A stretch of 64,000 bases of DNA. Origin: Symsagittifera roscoffensis. Lineage: Eukaryota; Xenacoelomorpha; Acoela; Convolutidae. Position numbers and translations under genes: made by a program. The DNA lies in NCBI RefSeq assembly GCF_963678635.1, contig NC_087065.1:52705858-52769857 (forward strand), read 5' to 3'. Below are positions 11,592 to 21,152 of this stretch, piece by piece; positions within the stretch are counted from its first letter, which is position 1, and each line of letters opens with the position of its first letter. Under the pieces are notes generated by a model that was not told where the DNA came from, made no database searches, and was given only the letters and a program-made list of their open reading frames with translations.

Positions 11592-12154
11592 GCGAGAGAT
11601 CAGTTGTGCTTGACGTGGAAGGCTTTCGTTACAAGAAAAACGCCTTTGTGGTTAAAGAATTAGCAATAACAACTTCAGACTACAGCAATCGACTTACTTT
11701 TTTTACCTCCAGTGAATTTCAATATACTATCAAAGCTCGAACAAAAAGCTACAACTGGTTAACAAATTATTTACACGGTCTCCATTGGGAAAACGGTGCT
11801 TACGTTTACATTAACTTGAATCAAATACTTCAGAGTTTTGTGTTGAGAAACCCCGGTGCCTTTTTTTTACGCTAAAGGAAAAGAAAAGACAGAACTTTTG
11901 GCCAAGTACTTGGACCGAAAGATTGAAAACCTAGATGATTTGGGCTGTCCTCGTGTTGAAAACTTATTTTCAAAAATTATCCAAGTTCCAATAAACATAT
12001 ACCCCATTATAACTCCAGAAATCATTGTGCCCTGAAGAAAAGCGGGGTTTTTTATGATTGGTTGAAAATCGAACAACAGCGAGAGATCAGCGAAAGTGGA
12101 GACATACCTATCACCAAATTCAATGCTTTTTGCGTGAATGACTCGAGAGGGTGA
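11585..12154 (+). pseudogene. DVEG-motif Polinton protein, copy 1
   Basis: The N-terminus reads SVVLDVEGFRYKKN, like the first acidic motif (DxE) of DEDD-superfamily exonucleases, and then VKELAI. Further on it reads NWLTNYLHGLHW and LDDLGCP. The C-terminal part of copy 2 adds a likely zinc site (HYNSRNHCA) and a YDWL ending. I know this arrangement from uncharacterised proteins in invertebrate mobile elements; nuclease activity is an inference from DxE alone. Copy 1 has frameshifts near 11700 and 11865 and a lost T near 11970. The start overlaps the previous gene by seven bases, consistent with compact viral-type packing. Confidence 0.6.
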
Positions 12155-12317
12155 TATTAAAATTTCATTAACAAGAATAGAGCTTATTGATTGCAGCTGC
12201 CAAATTGTTCAGAGGAAGGAGCAAATAATAATTTTCGAAGAAGAATTGTCTACTTAAAGAGATTTTTTCCAGTTATGGATTAATTTATATACTTCCAGAG
12301 ATTCAAGTTTATCAGAA

Positions 12318-12566
12318 ATGCTAGCCAGGAAGCGAGGAGTAAATCTTCCCGAACTAGTCTTAGTACCCAAACGACCACCAGGAGTTCAGATGGATCTAAA
12401 CAGCAGTGAATTGCCAGATGAGAGTAAGAGGATAGTGAAAGAGGATATTGTGAAGAAAATAATGTACTATGAAAAAACTGCAAATGTCCCAGCAAACTTT
12501 ATTCTAGAAGTGCATGACATAAAGTATAGAGACTTCACACGTTATGAAGTTTTGTACTGTTCATAA
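12318..12566 (+). CDS. Small conserved ORF, copy 1
   Basis: An 82-codon ATG frame without stops. It is basic at the start (MLARKRG), proline-rich in the middle (VPKRPPG), and acidic-basic after that (VKEDIVKKIMYYEKT). No fold or motif is recognisable. It is 99% kept in the duplicate at 15905-16153 (one Val/Met change), which reflects recent duplication more than selection. It sits between the DVEG gene and the packaging ATPase. Confidence 0.45.
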   Translation: MLARKRGVNLPELVLVPKRPPGVQMDLNSSELPDESKRIVKEDIVKKIMYYEKTANVPANFILEVHDIKYRDFTRYEVLYCS

Positions 12567-12713
12567 TACTAATTCAATCTTTTGTTTTTTTTACAAGTTT
12601 CATTAACAGTGAGAAAAAGTCTAACACAGTCTGTAGAAAAAAATCAGATCTCAACATGGAAGTTTTGTAACAATGTAAATTTGCCAAGGTCTGAAGTAGT
12701 TTTTGTTGCGCAA

Positions 12714-12842
12714 ATGGTAGTAATTCTAATTTTATTAACATTCTCAAACTTTCTGTCACTAGTTGCGAAGAAACTTCAGTTTGGTTTTTGATTTTATCCG
12801 GCTTGGTTGGTTACGTATTACCAAAACCGAGGATATGAATAA
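12714..12842 (+). pseudogene. Small membrane protein with shared UGA, copy 1
   Basis: ATG at 12714 opens a 25-residue hydrophobic segment (VVILILLTFSNFLSLV) followed by Lys-Lys. An in-frame TGA at 12789 interrupts it, and the frame then continues as FYPAWLVTYYQNRGYE and stops at 12842, overlapping the ATPase ATG (12835) by eight bases. The overlap and continuity suggest one original gene of about 42 codons for a single-span membrane protein. Both copies share the TGA. Confidence 0.35.
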
Positions 12843-13605
12843 AGCGATTGATACTTCGACAAGAGTTTTCATGGCGATAGTGGGAACCTCAGGACCCGGG
12901 AAAGCTGAGTTAATTTTCAAAATTTCGATGGGAAATACTTTTTACCCTAAATTTGGGACCGTTCTATATCTTTACAAAAAGATACAACCTGCATTCTCAG
13001 AAAAAGAGTCTTCTCACGAAGTAAATGTGAAGTTCATGAAATTCAACGGATTAGAATCCTTGAGAAATTTAGAAAATTTTCTTCTAGTTTTCGATTATTC
13101 ATGTGAAGACATCTATAATGACAAGGAATTTGTTAGATTAGAGACAGCGGGTAGACATAGAGGGATAGATGTAATATATGTTAAGCATAACCTGTTTCAA
13201 CAAAATCGATGATCGCGTACGATTGATTTGATTACTTCACACATCATTCTGTTCAAATCGCTTCGTGACGTTCAGCAACTAGATCTTTTAGGAAGACAAT
13301 TGAATGTATCAAAGTTTTTTCTTTTAGGAAGACAATTGATCTTTTAGGAAGTAGGAAAGTTGATTTTTTAGGAAGACAATTAAATGTATCGAAGCTGTTA
13401 CGAATTAGCTACCGTAGACTCTTTTGGACATCTTCTAATCAACTTGGACCCCCGCACATCAGATTGTTTGAGATATTGTTCAAATATCATACGGCCTGGG
13501 CCAACAGTTTTTCATTTACCCTTATCTAAAGCAGAAACTACTCCAATTACAAATCAAAAAGAAAAACCTATCTATTCTGCGGCATATGGTAAAACTGACA
13601 CCTGA
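12835..13605 (+). pseudogene. FtsK/HerA-type packaging ATPase, copy 1
   Basis: Polinton genome-packaging ATPases pump DNA into capsids. From the ATG at 12835 the frame gives a P-loop GTSGPGKAEL (Walker A; the usual Thr after Lys is Ala here, in both copies), then a Walker B-like LLVFDYSCEDI near 13080, then RHRGIDVIYVKHNLFQQ. After a frame change at about 13212 the family block TIDLITSHIILFKS and LGRQLN follows. The C-terminal part (13384-13605) reads FGHLLINLDPRTSDCLRYCS, another family hallmark. The two parts are separated by a local repeat insertion (13285-13391). The total of about 257 codons is normal for the family. The frameshift, the P-loop change and the insertion make it inactive. 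Confidence 0.85.
13285..13391 (+). repeat. CTTTTAGGAAGACAATTGA repeat inside the ATPase gene
   Basis: The codons for LLGRQLN are repeated three to four times in imperfect copies (about 13285, 13321, 13340 partial, and 13367), splitting the ATPase gene. The same array is in the second unit at about 16871-16977, so it predates the 3.59 kb duplication. Confidence 0.8.
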
Positions 13606-13841
13606 CCAATTAAGACGATTAATTAGAAAAAACTTCAAATCGCGACATCATAACACTGATTTGTGAATGTTTGCTCAATGTAGTCAATGGAAACGTACCC
13701 GTTAAAATTGCAAATATCGAACAATTCGAGACAGAATACAAATATTCAATCACTCCAAAAACCAGTGTTGTCAAAAAACGTGCGATTAATTTGAGTAAAG
13801 AAGGTTTTCATTTAGTGCGGCAAATACTTTATTTTTGTTAA
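13586..13841 (+). pseudogene. Short conserved Polinton gene (NGNVPV motif), copy 1
   Basis: ATG at 13586 overlaps the ATPase end and gives KLTPDQLRRLIRKNFKSR. After a one-base shift near 13640 the frame continues LICECLLNVVNGNVPV and ends VVKKRAINLSKEGFHLVRQ at a TAA. Short basic proteins with a 'clLNvvNGNVPV' core occur commonly in Polinton-type elements. The function is unknown to me; size (about 85 codons) and charge would suit a capsid-associated or DNA-binding role. Confidence 0.55.
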
Positions 13842-13862
13842 AAGGAACCTCACAACTTAATC

Positions 13863-14679
13863 ATGACTGCTGAAGAATTCATTCCAATTCCGAAACACTT
13901 ATATGTTAAAGAGCAGCCAGATGCTGAACGTGTTCTTCACGATAATAATATTAAACATAAAAACGCTCAACTATCCTACCTTAACCGGCTTAGACCCCAA
14001 TTGACTCCTCAAACTAGTAAACCTACTGCAACGAAGGAAACACTTACGGAAAATGCTGCTGAGCCCCAACAAGATCAGCTTGAATTGTTAACGGACGATG
14101 AAGAAATGAAGGTCGAACGCGATAAAGATGAAATATTAAAAGAGAAAAACGATAGTCAGACCGAAAGTATTTTGGGACAGTTACAGGTTTTAGAGCAAAA
14201 ACCATACTTGAAGTCATAAAAAAATCAGAAAAAGTAACCATAAGCCATGACAATGAGGTGATATATGTGGATAAAGTACCAACAGGACTTAAAGCTGCAG
14301 TATTTTTATAGGACATACAACAACCAACAAAAAAACTACATAATCCGGCGTTCATTATTATTTTAACTGCTCTCAACTTGAATGAAAAACTGGTAACAAC
14401 TCGAAATGCCAAACACGCGGTTCAGTCAGCGTCTTTTAATGCTCAAGAAAACGAGAACCCGGGCCCTCAAGAACACGCGCAACATCCCCCGCTTGGCAGG
14501 GAAGAAGTAGTCGAAACCTTAAGAGAAGTAAAAAAACAAAAGAGAAAAAGCCTTAGCGATAATAGAAAAACCCGAAACCAAAAACGTGAAAAAGAGTCAG
14601 AAGACGGCTCTTACTCGTACGAAACGTCCTATAACGATTCAGATTCTCCAACGTCAGAAAAGACAAAGGCGAAAACAAA
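13863..14679 (+). pseudogene. Conserved Polinton gene (PIPKHLYVKEQP), copy 1, truncated
   Basis: Starts MTAEEFIPIPKHLYVKEQP, continues with a KHKNAQLSYLNRLRP block and an acidic middle. After a frame change near 14198 it resumes SEKVTISHDNEVIYVDK, then DIQQPTKKLHNPAF, and a long Lys/Ser/Glu-rich tail. This is a recurrent Polinton/adintovirus protein of unknown function. A TAG at about 14307 (VFL*DIQQ) is shared by all three copies here. In copy 1 the 3' end is cut by the duplication junction at 14679 and fused to unrelated reading frames. The basic tail suggests DNA contact. Confidence 0.65.
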
Positions 14680-14743
14680 GGTCATTTTTATTTCCACTGG
14701 CTTGAACTTCAGCGGGTTGGAGAGGTGTTGGAAAAAATAAACA

Positions 14744-15178
14744 ATGAAATTGCAAAAAAACAGAGTAACTCCTATTGATTTGAAAATAGTTCATGAAATT
14801 TATACGTCTTTGACGCAAACTTATCCTGATAATTCTAACCGACGCAACTATTTTCTAGCTGCATGTTTTTTGTTTTTTGTTAGTTCTGATAACCTTAACT
14901 ACGACATTTTAATTAAGTTGAGACCTTATGGTGGCTTGATTGGTATTGATAACTCTTCCTTGGACAAATACTTGAAAAATTCCAAAATTTCACAATTGCA
15001 CGCTATTTTGCATGATGCGGGCGGATTTATACACGAATTTTATCAACAGGGTCCCAAGTACTGTTACATTATGCCCTGGAACTGTAATAACAGCTTATTG
15101 GGACATTTGAGTGGAATAGCGTTCTGCCTTTTCGTTAATGTGAAAAAACCAGAAGTTTATCATTTACTAGAATGCTAG
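14744..15178 (+). CDS. Hypothetical 144-aa protein, copy 2
   Basis: An intact ATG-initiated frame (MKLQKNRVTPID start) with the same features as copy 1: an internal hydrophobic stretch YFLAACFLFFVSS, then LRPYGGLIGIDNSSLDKYL, and a C-terminal YIMPWNCNN and LLGHLSGIAFCLF. The Cys, His and Asn content of the second half could bind metal, but no standard motif is present. The family is unknown to me. It sits immediately before the DVEG gene with a seven-base overlap. Confidence 0.55.
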   Translation: MKLQKNRVTPIDLKIVHEIYTSLTQTYPDNSNRRNYFLAACFLFFVSSDNLNYDILIKLRPYGGLIGIDNSSLDKYLKNSKISQLHAILHDAGGFIHEFYQQGPKYCYIMPWNCNNSLLGHLSGIAFCLFVNVKKPEVYHLLEC

Positions 15179-15741
15179 GCGAGAGATCAGTTGTGCTTGA
15201 CGTGGAAGGCTTTCGTTACAAGAAAAACGCCTTTGTGGTTAAAGAATTAGCAATAACAACTTCAGACTACATCAATCGACTTACTTTTTTACCTCCAGTG
15301 AATTTCAATATACTATCAAAGCTCGAACAAAAAGCTACAACTGGTTAACAAATTATTTACACGGTCTCCATTGGGAAAACGGTGCTTACGTTTACATTAA
15401 CTTGAATCAAATACTTCAGAGTTTTGTGTTGAGAAACCCCGGTGCCTTTTTTTTACGCTAAAGGAAAAGAAAAGACAGAACTTTTGGCCAAGTACTTGGA
15501 CCGAAAGATTGAAAACCTAGATGATTTGGGCTGTCCTCGTGTTGAAAACTTATTTTTCAAAAATTATCCAAGTTCCAATAAACATATACCCCATTATAAC
15601 TCCAGAAATCATTGTGCCCTGAAGAAAAGCGGGGTTTTTTATGATTGGTTGAAAATCGAACAACAGCGAGAGATCAGCGAAAGTGGAGACATACCTATCA
15701 CCAAATTCAATGCTTTTTGCGTGAATGACTCGAGAGGGTGA
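15172..15741 (+). pseudogene. DVEG-motif Polinton protein, copy 2
   Basis: Same protein as 11585-12154. The N-terminal DVEG segment is followed by a frameshift near 15285 (TFLPPVNFN in the shifted frame), and the C-terminal 99 codons (15442-15741) are open: KTELLAKYLDRKIENLDDLG, then HIPHYNSRNHCALKKSG and YDWL. The Cys-His cluster looks like a zinc-binding unit. The original protein would be about 190 residues. Confidence 0.6.
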
Positions 15742-15904
15742 TATTAAAATTTCATTAACAAGAATAGAGCTTATTGATTGCAGCTGCCAAATTGTTCAGA
15801 GGAAGGAGCAAATAATAATTTTCGAAGAAGAATTGTCTACTTAAAGAGATTTTTTCCAGTTATGGATTAATTTATATACTTCCAGAGATTCAAGTTTATC
15901 AGAA

Positions 15905-16153
15905 ATGCTAGCCAGGAAGCGAGGAGTAAATCTTCCCGAACTAGTCTTAGTACCCAAACGACCCCCAGGAGTTCAGATGGATCTAAACAGCAGTGAATTG
16001 CCAGATGAGAGTAAGAGGATAGTGAAAGAGGATATTGTGAAGAAAATAATGTACTATGAAAAAACTGCAAATGTCCCAGCAAACTTTATTCTAGAAATGC
16101 ATGACATAAAGTATAGAGACTTCACACGTTATGAAGTTTTGTACTGTTCATAA
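15905..16153 (+). CDS. Small conserved ORF, copy 2
   Basis: Duplicate of 12318-12566 with one amino-acid change (Val to Met near residue 66). 82 codons, ATG start, no recognisable domain. Confidence 0.45.
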   Translation: MLARKRGVNLPELVLVPKRPPGVQMDLNSSELPDESKRIVKEDIVKKIMYYEKTANVPANFILEMHDIKYRDFTRYEVLYCS

Positions 16154-16299
16154 TACTAATTCAATCTATTGTTTTTTTTACAAGTTTCATTAACAGTGAG
16201 AAAAAGTCTAACACAGTCTGTAGAAAAAAATCAGATCTCAACATGGAAGTCTTGTAACAATGTAGTTTGCAAAGGTCTGAAGTAGTTTTTGTTGCGCAA

Positions 16300-16428
16300 A
16301 TGGTAGTAATTCTAATTTTATTAACATTCTCAAACTTTCTGTCACTAGTTGCGAAGAAACTTCAGTTTGGTTTTTGATTTTATCCGGCTTGGTTGGTTAC
16401 GTATTACCAAAACCGAGGATATGAATAA
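16300..16428 (+). pseudogene. Small membrane protein with shared UGA, copy 2
   Basis: Duplicate of 12714-12842, including the in-frame TGA after the hydrophobic segment and the eight-base overlap with the ATPase ATG. Confidence 0.35.
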
Positions 16429-17191
16429 AGCGATTGATACTTCGACAAGAGTTTTCATGGCGATAGTGGGAACCTCAGGACCCGGGAAAGCTGAGTTAAT
16501 TTTCAAAATTTTGATGGGAAATACTTTTTACCCTAAATTTGGGACCGTTCTATATCTTTACAAAAAGATACAACCTGCATTCTCAGAAAAAGAGTCTTCT
16601 CACGAAGTAAATGTGAAGTTCATGAAATTCAACGGATTCGAATCCTTGAGAAATTTAGAAAATGTTCTTCTAGTTTTCGATTATTCATGTGAAGACATCT
16701 ATAATGACAAGGAATTTGTTAGATTAGAGACAGCGGGTAGACATAGAGGGATAGATGTAATATATGTTAAGCATAACCTGTTTCAACAAAGTCGATGATC
16801 GCGTACGATTGATTTGATTACTTCACACATCATTCTGTTCAAATCGCTTCGTGACGTTCAGCAACTAGATCTTTTAGGAAGACAATTGAATGTATCAAAG
16901 TTTTTTCTTTTAGGAAGACAATTGATCTTTTAGGAAGTAGGAAAGTTGATTTTTTAAGAAGACAATTAAATGTATCGAAGCTGTTACGAATTAGCTACCG
17001 TAGACTCTTTTGGACATCTTCTAATCGACTTGGACCCCCGCACATCAGATTGTTTGAGATATTGTTCAAATATCATACGGCCTGGGCCAACAGTTTTTCA
17101 TTTACCCTTATCTAAAGCAGAAACTACTCCAATTACAAATCAAAAAGAAAAACCTATCTATTCTGCGGCATATGGTAAAACTGACACCTGA
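16421..17191 (+). pseudogene. FtsK/HerA-type packaging ATPase, copy 2
   Basis: Duplicate of 12835-13605 with the same Ala in the P-loop (GTSGPGKAEL), the same frame break near 16798 and the same internal LLGRQLN-coding repeat. Small differences (Phe/Val before the Walker B strand, Leu/Phe in NGLES) show independent drift since duplication. Confidence 0.85.
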
Positions 17192-17427
17192 CCAATTAAG
17201 ACGATTAATTAGAAAAAACTTCAAATCGCGAGATCATAACACTGATTTGTGAATGTTTGCTCAATGTAGTCAATGGAAACGTACCCGTTAAAATTGCAAA
17301 TATCGAACAATTCGAGACAGAATACAAATATTCAATCACTCCAAAAACCAGTGTTGTCAAAAAACGTGCGATTAATTTGAGTAAAGAAGGTTTTCATTTA
17401 GTGCGGCAAATACTTTATTTTTGTTAA
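17172..17427 (+). pseudogene. Short conserved Polinton gene (NGNVPV motif), copy 2
   Basis: Duplicate of 13586-13841 with the same one-base frame break and an identical C-terminal part. Confidence 0.55.
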
Positions 17428-17448
17428 AAGGAACCTCACAACTTAATC

Positions 17449-18289
17449 ATGACTGCTGAAGAATTCATTCCAATTCCGAAACACTTATATGTTAAAGAGC
17501 AGCCAGATGCTGAACGTGTTCTTCACGATAATAATATTAAACATAAAAACGCTCAACTATCCTACCTTAACCGGCTTAGACCCCAATTGACTCCTCAAAC
17601 TAGTAAACCTACTGCAACGAAGGAAACACTTACGGAAAATGCTGCTGAGCCCCAACAAGATCAGCTTGAATTGTTAACGGACGATGAAGAAATGAAGGTC
17701 GAACGCGATAAAGATGAAATATTAGAAGAGAAAAACGATAGTCAGACCGAAAGTATTTTGGGACAGTTACAGGTTTTAGAGCAAAAACCATACTTGAAGT
17801 CATAAAAAAATCAGAAAAAGTAACCATAAGCCATGACAATGAGGTGATATATGTGGATAGAGTACCAACAGGACTTAAAGCTGCAGTATTTTTATAGGAC
17901 ATACAACAACCAACAAAAAAACTACATAATCCGGCGTTCATTATTATTTTAACTGCTCTCAACTTGAATGAAAAACTGGTAACAACTCGAAATGCCAAAC
18001 ACGCGGTTCAGTCAGCGTCTTTTAATGCTCAAGAAAACGAGAACCCGGGCCCTCAAGAACACGCGCAACATCCCCCGCTTGGCAGGGAAGAAGTAGTCTA
18101 AACCTTAAGAGAAGTAAAAAACAAAAGAGAAAAAGCCTTAGCGATAATAGAAAAACCCGAAACCAAAAACGTGAAAAAGAGTCAGAAGAAGGCTCTGACT
18201 CGTACGAAACGTCCTATAACGATTCAGATTCTCCAACGTCAGAAAAGACAAAGGCGAAAACAAAGCAATGGGAAAATTACCAAGATTGA
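17449..18289 (+). pseudogene. Conserved Polinton gene (PIPKHLYVKEQP), copy 2, full length
   Basis: The only copy with both ends. It starts at ATG 17449 and ends WENYQD at TGA 18289, overlapping the integrase region. It shares the frame break near 17784 and the TAG near 17893 with copy 1. It has gained a TAA near 18098 (EEVV*) that copy 1 lacks and copy 3 has, which places copy 3 as a daughter of copy 2. The tail is Lys/Arg/Ser/Glu-rich. Confidence 0.65.
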
Positions 18290-19207
18290 AGAAAAATTGT
18301 TGAAAACTAAATACAGTGAAAAAGGTCCCGCGTTATTTGGTAGTGTGAACAACTTGATAAAAGCAACCAATTTGTCGCGAAAGAAAGTTAAACATTTCCA
18401 TCATACTGAACCTGCTTACACGAAATATCGAACTGTGATCCAAAAAATGCCGCGACTCAAGCTCATAGTTTACGATATCGACGAGATCTGGTCATTAGAT
18501 CTGGCCATTGTTGATAAACTTGCCCAGTACAACCATGATGTTAAGTATCTGCTTATTGCAGTTGACTGCATTTCCCGCTATCTCAGAGTGCAACCCTTGA
18601 AATAAAAGCATGCTACTACAACAGCAGAAGCGTTCAAACTAATGATAACGACAAAACAACCGAAAAAAGTATGGGTGGACAAGGGCACAGAGTTTAAAGT
18701 GTCCTTCGAAGCATTATGTAGAAGGAAAGGCATAAACACATATAGCACAGAGAGCGAGAAAAAGTCTGCATTCGCTGAGAGAAATATCCGTTCCTTAAAA
18801 AATCTTTTTTATAAGTACTTGGAGGATAAATGGTCTTAGTCATACTTGACAAATTGCAAGATTTTGTCAATGCAATTGATTCGAGAACAAATCTTTTCAC
18901 AAATCTTGCACCAAATAAAGTAACAAAAAAAAGATGTTCCTCGCCTGATTTCATTTAGAGCAGAACAGTCATTGTAATTAGTTCGACGTCCAAAGCTTTA
19001 TGTTGATGATTATGTTAGACTTGTCAAATTAGACATACCTTTTCGCAAGGGTTACAAACAATCGTTCACCGATGAAGTGTTTGAAGTTTTTGACATACCA
19101 ACACGAAATCCCCAACATACAATTTGATTGATTCTAACAGAGAACCGATTGAGGGAAAATTTTACGAGTCTGAACTAATTCGCGTACTGGAGAAGGAGAA
19201 ATCGTAA
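18264..19207 (+). pseudogene. Polinton retrovirus-like integrase, copy 2
   Basis: A DDE integrase that would insert the element. Visible blocks: KYSEKGPALFGSVNNL, then WSLDLAIVDKLA (first Asp), YLLIAVDCISRYLRV, VWVDKGTEF (second Asp) and KKSAFAERNIRSLKN (Glu, about 32 residues on). After a stop at 18837 (KWS*) shifted frames give RPKLYVDDYVRLVK and KGYKQSFTDEVFEVFDIPTR, the chromo/SH3-like C-terminal part. A TAA at 18603 interrupts this copy. No ATG is well placed; the start is probably lost near 18264. It belongs to the F54H12.3-like family of invertebrate transposon proteins. Confidence 0.85.
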
Positions 19208-19213
19208 GCAATC

Positions 19214-19486
19214 GTGACTGAGGGCACTTCCAGCCTTTTCACCCACAACGTTCCCCCTTCCTTCACAATTACCCTAGTTTCATCGGCATCAATGAACGTT
19301 TTTAAAGATAACACTCTGGTCAACTTTAAAAATCTCCTGAGTGAAGAAATAAATTTGCAAGGTGAATGGCAAGTAGCAGTTACAGAAATTACCTTCCCCA
19401 CTCAGATAAACAACGTAACTGACAACATCATTGTGTACTACAAAAAAGATCGGGTTATAGCAAGCATGAAAGTTGAGAAAGACAAA
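19214..19486 (+). pseudogene. Putative minor capsid protein, truncated copy
   Basis: ATG-less 5' part of the gene found complete at 21153-22047, opening at a non-ATG codon (TEGTSSLFTHNVPPSF) and reading SMNVFKDNTLVNFKNLLSEE and GEWQVAVTEITFPTQINN. It is cut at the 1.94 kb duplication joint and fused in frame to NAQLSFLNRLRP of the KEQP gene, giving a chimeric 176-codon frame. Confidence 0.65.
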
Positions 19487-20228
19487 AACGCTCAACTATC
19501 CTTTCTTAACCGGCTTAGACCCCAATTGACTCCTCAAACTAGTAAAACTACTGCAACGAAGGAAACACTTACGGAAAATGCTGCTGAGCCCCAACAAGAT
19601 CAGCTTGAATTGTTAACGGACGATGAAGAAATGAAGGTCGAACGCGATAAAGATGAAATATTAGAAGAGAAAAACGATAGTCAGACCGAAAGTATTTTGG
19701 GACAGTTACAGGTTTTAGAGCAAAAACCATACTTGAAATCATAAAAAAATCAGAAAAAGTAACCATAAGCCATGACAATGAGGTGATATATGTGGATAAA
19801 GTACCAACAGGACTTAAAGCTGCAGTATTTTTATAGGACATACAACAACCAACAAAAAAACTACATAATCCGGCGTTCATTATTATTTTAACTGCTCTCA
19901 ACTTGAATGAAAAACTGGTTACAACTCGAAATGCCAAACACGCGGTTCAGTCAGCGTCTTTTAATGCTCAAGAAAACGAGAACCCGGGCCCTCAAGAACA
20001 CGCGCAACATCCCCCGCTTGGCAGGGAAGAAGTAGTCTAAACCTTAAGAGAAGTAAAAAACAAAAGATAAAAAGCCTTAGCGATAATAGAAAAACCCGAA
20101 ACCAAAAACGTGAAAAAGAGTCAGAAGAAGGCTCTGACTCGTACGAAACGCCCTATAACGATTCAGATTCTCCAACGTCAGAAAAGACGAAGGCGAAAAC
20201 AAAGCAATGGGAAAATTATCAAGATTGA
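19487..20228 (+). pseudogene. Conserved Polinton gene (KEQP family), copy 3, 5' truncated
   Basis: Third copy, lacking the PIPKHLYVKEQP start because the duplication joint falls inside it. It retains the acidic middle, the frame break, the shared TAG (near 19832) and the TAA near 20037 inherited from copy 2. Confidence 0.65.
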
Positions 20229-21146
20229 AGAAAAATTGTTGAAAACTAAATACAGTGAAAAAGGTCCCGCGTTATTTGGTAGTGTGAACAACTTGATAAA
20301 AGCAACCAATTTGTCGCGAAAGAAAGTTAAACATTTCCATCATACTGAACCTGCTTACACGAAATATCGAACTGTGATCCAAAAAATGCCGCAACTCAAG
20401 CTCATAGTTTACGATATTGACGAAATCTGGTCATTAGATCTGGCCTTTGTTGATAAACTTGCCCAGTACAACCATGATGTTAAGTATCTGCTTATTGCAG
20501 TTGACTGCATTTCCCGCTATCTCAGAGTGCAACCCTTGAAATCAAAGCATGCTACTACAACAGCAGAAGCGTTCAAACTAATGATAACGACAAAACAACC
20601 GAAAAAAGTATGGGTGGACAAGGGCACAGAGTTTAAAGTGTCCTTCGAAGCATTATGTAGAAGGAAAGGCATAAACACATATAGCACAGAGAGCGAGAAA
20701 AAGTCTGCATTCGCTGAGAGAAATATCCGTTCCTTAAAAAATCTTTTTTATAAGTACTTGGAGGATAAATGGTCTTAGTCATACTTGACAAATTGCAAGA
20801 TTTTGTCAATGCAATTGATTCGAGAACAAATCTTTTCACAAATCTTGCACCAAATAAAGTAACAAAAAAAAGATGTTCCTCGCCTGATTTCATTTAGAGC
20901 AGAACAGTCATTGTAATTAGTTCGACGTCCAAAGCTTTATGTTGATGATTATGTTAGACTTGTCAAATTAGACATACCTTTTCGCAAGGGTTACAAACAA
21001 TCGTTCACCGATGAAGTGTTTGAAGTTTTTGACATACCAACACGAAATCCCCAACATACAATTTGATTGATTCTAACAGAGAACCGATTGAGGGAAAATT
21101 TTACGAGTCTGAACTAATTCGCGTACTGGAGAAGGAGAAATCGTAA
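20203..21146 (+). pseudogene. Polinton retrovirus-like integrase, copy 3 (best preserved)
   Basis: Same protein as 18264-19207. Here the catalytic core is open through 222 codons of frame up to a TAG at 20776, with all three acidic blocks present (WSLDLAFVDKLA, WVDKGTEF, SAFAERNIRS). The TAA that breaks copy 2 at 18603 is a normal Ser codon here (LKSKHATT), so it arose after duplication. The C-terminal domain is again recoverable only across frames: SYLTKLQDF-like, NLAPNKVTKKDV, then YVDDYVRLVK to VLEKEKS before TAA at 21146. Confidence 0.85.
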
Positions 21147-21152
21147 GCAATC

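Larger units (their letters stand above)
11091..18265 (+). repeat. 3.59 kb tandem duplication inside the Polinton
   Basis: Bases 11091-14679 are repeated at 14680-18265 with a steady offset of 3586-3588 and few differences. At the junction near 14679 the sequence switches from the lysine-rich tail of the KEQP gene (AAAACAAAG) straight back to GGTCATTTTTATTTCCAC, which first occurs at 11092. The switch has only about 4-5 bases of shared sequence (CAA(A)G). The second unit runs on into the integrase at 18266 and the first does not, so the junction is a duplication breakpoint and not a natural gene boundary. Confidence 0.9.

Noticed and set aside
12582-12791. 69-codon frame starting with a hydrophobic FFLQVSL segment as a signal-peptide protein
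   Set aside because: Opens at a non-ATG codon; copy 2 has lost bases in the middle of this frame (near 16262), so only the ATG at 12714/16300 downstream is supported.
14044-14412. 122-codon minus-strand frames repeated three times (also 17630-17998 and 19569-19937)
   Set aside because: They are antisense shadows of the KEQP gene and are kept only because the unit is duplicated.
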